A stretch of 27,042 nucleotides of DNA, from the NCBI GenBank assembly GCA_937916125.1, contig CALGGE010000037.1:1-27042 (forward strand). The letters run 5' to 3'. The notes under the pieces were generated by a model. The model saw nothing but the letters and a program-made list of their open reading frames with translations, was not told the DNA's origin and made no database searches. This document shows, in pieces, positions 20,501 through 26,500 of this stretch (positions are counted from its first letter, which is position 1; each line of letters opens with the position of its first letter). Made by a program: the position numbers and the translations under genes. The DNA comes from an uncultured Elusimicrobia bacterium. Lineage in GTDB: Bacteria; Elusimicrobiota; Endomicrobiia; Endomicrobiales; Endomicrobiaceae.

Positions 20501-23500
20501 ATAATTAAACGTATTTGAAAAACGTTTATCTTCCTGAGTAGGAGCATTATGCGTCAATATAAGAATACCGTTTTCTTCCGTTTCATTTTCAAAAGTAAAC
20601 TTAACATTCGCATCCGAAATCCAATTGCCGTCGATATAAGATACACCCATTTCGGCAAAGTTGTTTGCCAGTTCATCTATATTTACGCCCTGTTTCTTAG
20701 CTTCACTTAAAGATTCATTTGTTTCAATGATATTTCTGTCCTGTATATAGTTATACAAATCCAATGTACTTATTACTATATCTTTCCCGTCACTACCTTT
20801 TACGACAATATTTTTAGGCATAAAAACAATCGTAGGAGAAATAATTCCTTCTCCCTCACGTACAAAGGCATCAATTTCTGCATTTTTTACACCGTAAACC
20901 ATACCGTAATTTATCTGTACTTCAGAACCGTCATATGTATACTTAAACTTTTTGGTTTCGTTGTCATAAAGCAATTGGAATTTAGAATCACGTTCCAAAC
21001 TCTTATCATATTTAACACTTCCTATACGATTAGTCCAATAATTTTCGCCGTTTTCTTCAACAGCATGTAAGAATGTATCGGAATATGTTTTTTTCAAATC
21101 TCCATATTTTTCAGGAGCCGAGAATGATATTGTTGCAACAGCATCCGTTTCGGTTTTCTGTATTTCATCAGTATAAACAAATAATTCTCCGGTATACGTA
21201 CCCGTTGTTTTATTATATTTTATGTTTCTTAAATAAACGTTTCTTGTTTCGCCTTTATAATTAATTGTGGTTATTAAAGGAGTATATTTCTCGTCCATTA
21301 TATCAAGCTTATCGTTATTAGCGTAGTAAGTATAATTCCCGATTACGTCATACAATGTTTCGCTGTTATTTGAAAGGAATACGGTTCTGAGATCTTTTAA
21401 AGTAATACCGTTTACTTCTAAAACGGATTCATTTGCTTCATTGAACAAATTCAACGATAAAACTTCTTCATCTCCTATATCATCAGTAAAACTTTCGATA
21501 TAAAAATCATCTTCTACCAAACCAAACTGTTCAGAACCCAAATAAACACCCTGTTCAAAATAATTTTTAGTATAAATTTTGCCTGGGATAGAAACGGATT
21601 CACCGTTTTCGTAAGCTTGTGCTTCAAAATCATCACTGTCATCACAAACAATTTCCATTGTTTTTGTTTCGCCGTCATCGGCAAATTTTGTTAAAGTATA
21701 AGATTTATCACCGCTCTTATCTTCAGTTATTTTTATTTCTGAAACTCTCTTGTTTGTCTTGACTGAATATACTGTCTGAACATAATTTACGCTAAGACCT
21801 CCGGAAGGAAGTCTTGTTGCCGTAGCAGATATAAGTACTCTGTTCCCGCCACCGTCGGTATATTCGTAGGTATATTCTGCCGAAGCCTGATTATCTTCAT
21901 CAAGTTTTATTTCTGTATTTGCTGTCTTTATAATCGATGAAGGAAGCATTTCTTCCGCAGTTTCGGTTTCTGCAGATGTTACCTCAACATCAGTTTCTGT
22001 CTGATCCTGTACGGAAGTCGACCGATCTTCGGACGTTTCTACCCGGCTATCCATATCTGTAAACGCTTTCAACATACTGTTATATGCACTTACATAATTA
22101 ACATCATCCGTTTCAAACTGTTGTCTTGCTACTTCCAGATCGGTATCAAGTCTTTTTTCCATATAAGTAGAACTGCCTTCAGCACGTGCAACCGTTTTTG
22201 CTTGAGCATTATACAAATATGTTTCGGCAATTTCTTCAGGTGTGTATATATCAAATATATCAATCAAAGCACCGGTTTCATCGTAGGGATACAATTTGGC
22301 AACTATTTTTGCACCTGTTTCATCAACAAAACCGTCTTTTGTCATTTCAAAATATACGGCATTGTTTTCATCGGTTTTCATTTCTACATGATAGCCTTGT
22401 CCTAAAGATTCCAATTCTTTCTTAAAATTCGAAAATTTATTAAACAATTCATTAACATTTTTGATATTAAAATCATATACGCCATCCGAATTAAACGGAT
22501 AAACATCCATGGCGATTCCATTTTTAGTAATTGTAAAGTATTGAACAAATACAGTTTCCCCGTCTATTTCTTTTTCTTCAACATTGGATTCTACTTCATA
22601 TCCGGAATCAAGAAGCTTCTGCCAAGCATCAACAGTATCTCTTATACCCTCATAAGTTTCTCTCTTATTTTCAATAGAGAATGTATCTTCCGTTTTGGTA
22701 TATCTGTAAACATTGATACTAACACCTTCGGGAGTTGTTATCCTATAAACGAACATCTTATAATACTTCTTGGTATTACCGACCCAATAAACCATGTTCT
22801 TATTGATATAAGAAACATCCTCTACTTTCACATTTATTCCCAAATCCTGTTTCAAACTGTCTTCTATCAAGCTTGACATATCGGATGTACTAAGCCAAAA
22901 AGCACTTTCTGCAAGTTCCGCTTTCTGTTCATCGGACAATTTGTCTCCGGAACCGGCAATAATTTCGCTTATTGCTTCAACTTCTTTAGCAGACGAAGCC
23001 TTGTCAAGTCTTTCTTTAAGAGATTTATAATATTCCTGTCTTACTTTTTCTTTCAGTTCTTCTTTCTGCTCTTCGGATAAAGAAGATTCATTTATTCTTT
23101 CCATAAATTCCGATACTTCAGAATCATCAACAAATAATAAATCTAAAGATTTTTCGTTCCAAGTCTGTTGGGTATCTTCTACATTTAAATTTATCTCTTT
23201 AAGCATATTATCAATCATTTCATCACTTAATAGTTCCGCTGCCTGTGCATCCGTTATTCCGTAAAGTTCTTTAAATTGTGTACGCACTTCATCTCTTTTT
23301 TTACTTTCTATGATTTGACCGAAAGTTACATCGGAATTGTCTTTATCGGGAGATTCTATATATGCAGTAATTCTGTTGGCAAAAGCAGCTCCATCTTCCA
23401 ACCAACCGTTATCACGATTAATTTTTGCATAATTACCGTTAGCTCCAATATCAAGCATTGCCGCTTTTGTAATCACTGCGTTATATGGAACGTTTTGTCT

Positions 23501-26500
23501 TACATAACTACCCTGTTCCAAATCTATTGCAAAAGCTCTTTGCTCAACTAAAGGATACAGAGCTTCTTTTGAAGCTGTCGGCAACAATTCATATTTTTCA
23601 CCATCAAGCGTTATCTCTAAAGAAGTAGTATATATTTCATAACCTATGCTTCTAATATCCATTCTATTTGATACTTTATTTATATTATTTCTATAAATAG
23701 ACACTATTTGAGCTTGTGCAAGTTCCAAGAACGCTTTCTTGTCATCTGAAGATAAATATTCATCCTTAGCAATTTCAGACATTCTATTCTTAACACCGTC
23801 TGCCGATACAGACAAATCCAACACTCTTATATATGCACGCTTTAAAAGTTCTGTTTTGGTAGAATTATCTAAAAGTTTTGAACTTCTTATATTTGTTATA
23901 ATATCATTAAGATCTCCACTGTTGAAAATTGTCTCGGCAAGGTCTATTTGTTTTATATAAGCATTTGTAAGTATTGCAGGTTTAATATCGGAAGAAATGG
24001 TATTTTCCTTCGCACCTCTTATTTTTGAAACCAACAAATCTATATCTTCATTTGTTGCGGAATTTATCAGATTCGCTAACAATTGTTCTTGTTGTTCAGA
24101 TGAAAGATTCGGTAACAAATCTTCAAAAACTCTTGTATATTTGTTATTTGATGACAGAACGCTGTTTGTGGCTCTCAGTGCCCAGCTTGAAAGTGTATCC
24201 GTAGATTGTTCATCTATATTCATAATTTTTCCTACCAAAACTTTGGCAAGAGAACCGTCTAAGAAAGTGACGCCCAAAACATTATTAAGAGCTTCAATAG
24301 CGGCATTTTCTTTGGAAGCATCCGTAACTTGCGTAAAGCTTCTGCCTTCACTGTCAATATTATTGTCTATATAAGACTGAATTCTTGACGCATAATCGGA
24401 ATCATTTTCAATTTCTCCCGTTTCTCTATCAATTATTCTGTTCCCTATTGCAAGCATAGCTTCCTGTGTTACTATGGCATTCCCGGTAACTTTTATTCTT
24501 ACATTACTGCCTGCGGTAAAGTCCATATTTTCTATAGCTTTTTCTACATCAGCATATAATTGTTCCGCCTGTTCCGGAGTTATCTGTTCTTTAGAAAGAT
24601 ATTCTGCTATTTTTTTACTGACTTGTTGATAATCCTCATAATTCTTTGTTCCTGTTTCCGAAATTTCATTTAAAGAATCCACAACTTCTTCTATGGCTAT
24701 TCTCTGTTCTTCGGTTACTATTCCTAAAGTTCCGGTATTCAATATACTGAACACATTATTTGAACTTTTGTTAATATTGGATTGTAATTCTTCCATACCG
24801 AACTTCAACCAAGCCGTTGCCGCAATTGATTTACCGCTATAAACTTCGAAATTCTCATTATCTCTCCTCTGTCCGTTATATTCATCGGTAGTATATTTAA
24901 CATAAATATTACCATCATCAATTACAACCAATCCTGCTTTTATTGCGGACTGCAATACGGCGTTAGCTTCCGTTTCCCTGCCTGCGGAAGCAAGTGCGGC
25001 ATAAACCTGCATGGTAAACTCGCCGCTGATAACTCCGGATTGTGCATCGGTAAAACCGTAAGTTCCGTTTGCTCTTGCCAAACCGCCTTCGCTTTGAGGT
25101 GTTACTAATCTGTCCAGTAATCCGTCCAAAAAGTTATCACCGAATGTTGCATCAATATCAACTCCCGGCAAATTCATATCTTTTATGGACGAAAGCATCA
25201 TATATCCCCAAGTATAAGTATCTATTGCCTGGTTGGGATCATTTAAGCCTTGTTTCATTGTTCCGTTATCGGTTAAATTAACCTTGATATATTTCAAAAC
25301 TTTATTTAAAGATGTGGTATCACCTTTAAGTGCATAGTACATTGCCGCATCCAACATATGTTCGGTTGAAACCCAACTGTCACTTTCCGTTCCTCTGAAA
25401 CCAAGCGTCTCGTCTGTAGTCAGCTTAACATCTTCCAAATATTTATCTGCTTCAGTTGTTATTGTATCAACTGCGGATTTACCGTTAATTTCAACATCTA
25501 TTCCTGCCTGTTTGCAATAAAGTGCAAATATTCCCGCCCATAAAACTTCACCTGTTTTTTTATAATCTTCGGATGTAGAAAGTTGCAAATTATTTCCTAC
25601 CATAGTTCTCAGTATTGCTTCTGCAGAAGTATTGTCTTTATTGAATATTGCAGAAATTCCGGCAATGGCATTATCGTACAACTGAATAAAATCTTCATTC
25701 TGAGAATCTTTGAAAGAATAGAACGGATACAGATCCGTAGTTCCTTCACCGGTTGCAATGCTTTCAATATCATCGGTAACGGCAAAATCCGATACGGAAG
25801 CTGCCAAGCCGCCTACGCCTAAATTCTGATATATCTTTTTAACTTCAGCTATGTTAACGGTTACTTCGCTTATTACATTTTTGTTTTCATCATACATTCT
25901 CTTCGTATATACCTGTTTTGAAGCATCGGAGCAAACAATTTCCGTATTTAAAACTCCGTCTTTATAATTTTGAATCGTATAACTCGTAATTGCATTTCCT
26001 GATAAATCGGAATTGATTGTTATCTGAGATACAATATTACCATTAGCATCGACTTGTGTTTTTGTATATGTACAAGAAATAACTCCGTTTTCTTTTCTTT
26101 CTGCCACTGCATGCACATTGTCCGAATCATACTCCGATTTAGGCTTATCCGCCATAACTTCTTCGGTTGCTGCCGTAAATATAGGGAATGTTACTAAAGG
26201 AGTATCTGCTACGGCATTATATATTGCAAATACGATTGCCGCAACAGGAACAACTATAAGAAATGTAGGAATTGCCGTAACCGCTATAACAACAGCTAAA
26301 GCAACTGCAACTATACCAATCACTACGGAAGTGATTGTTCCTATATTGTTATTCCAGAAATTTTGGAAACCTGACAATTCTTTGGTAACAGTCTGCGGTT
26401 CCTTAGTATTTATGTCTCTATTTAACCAATCAATTGCGTTTTTATATTGACTTGAATTTATCTCACCTTCATATGTATCTGCGGCATCGGATAAAACGGA

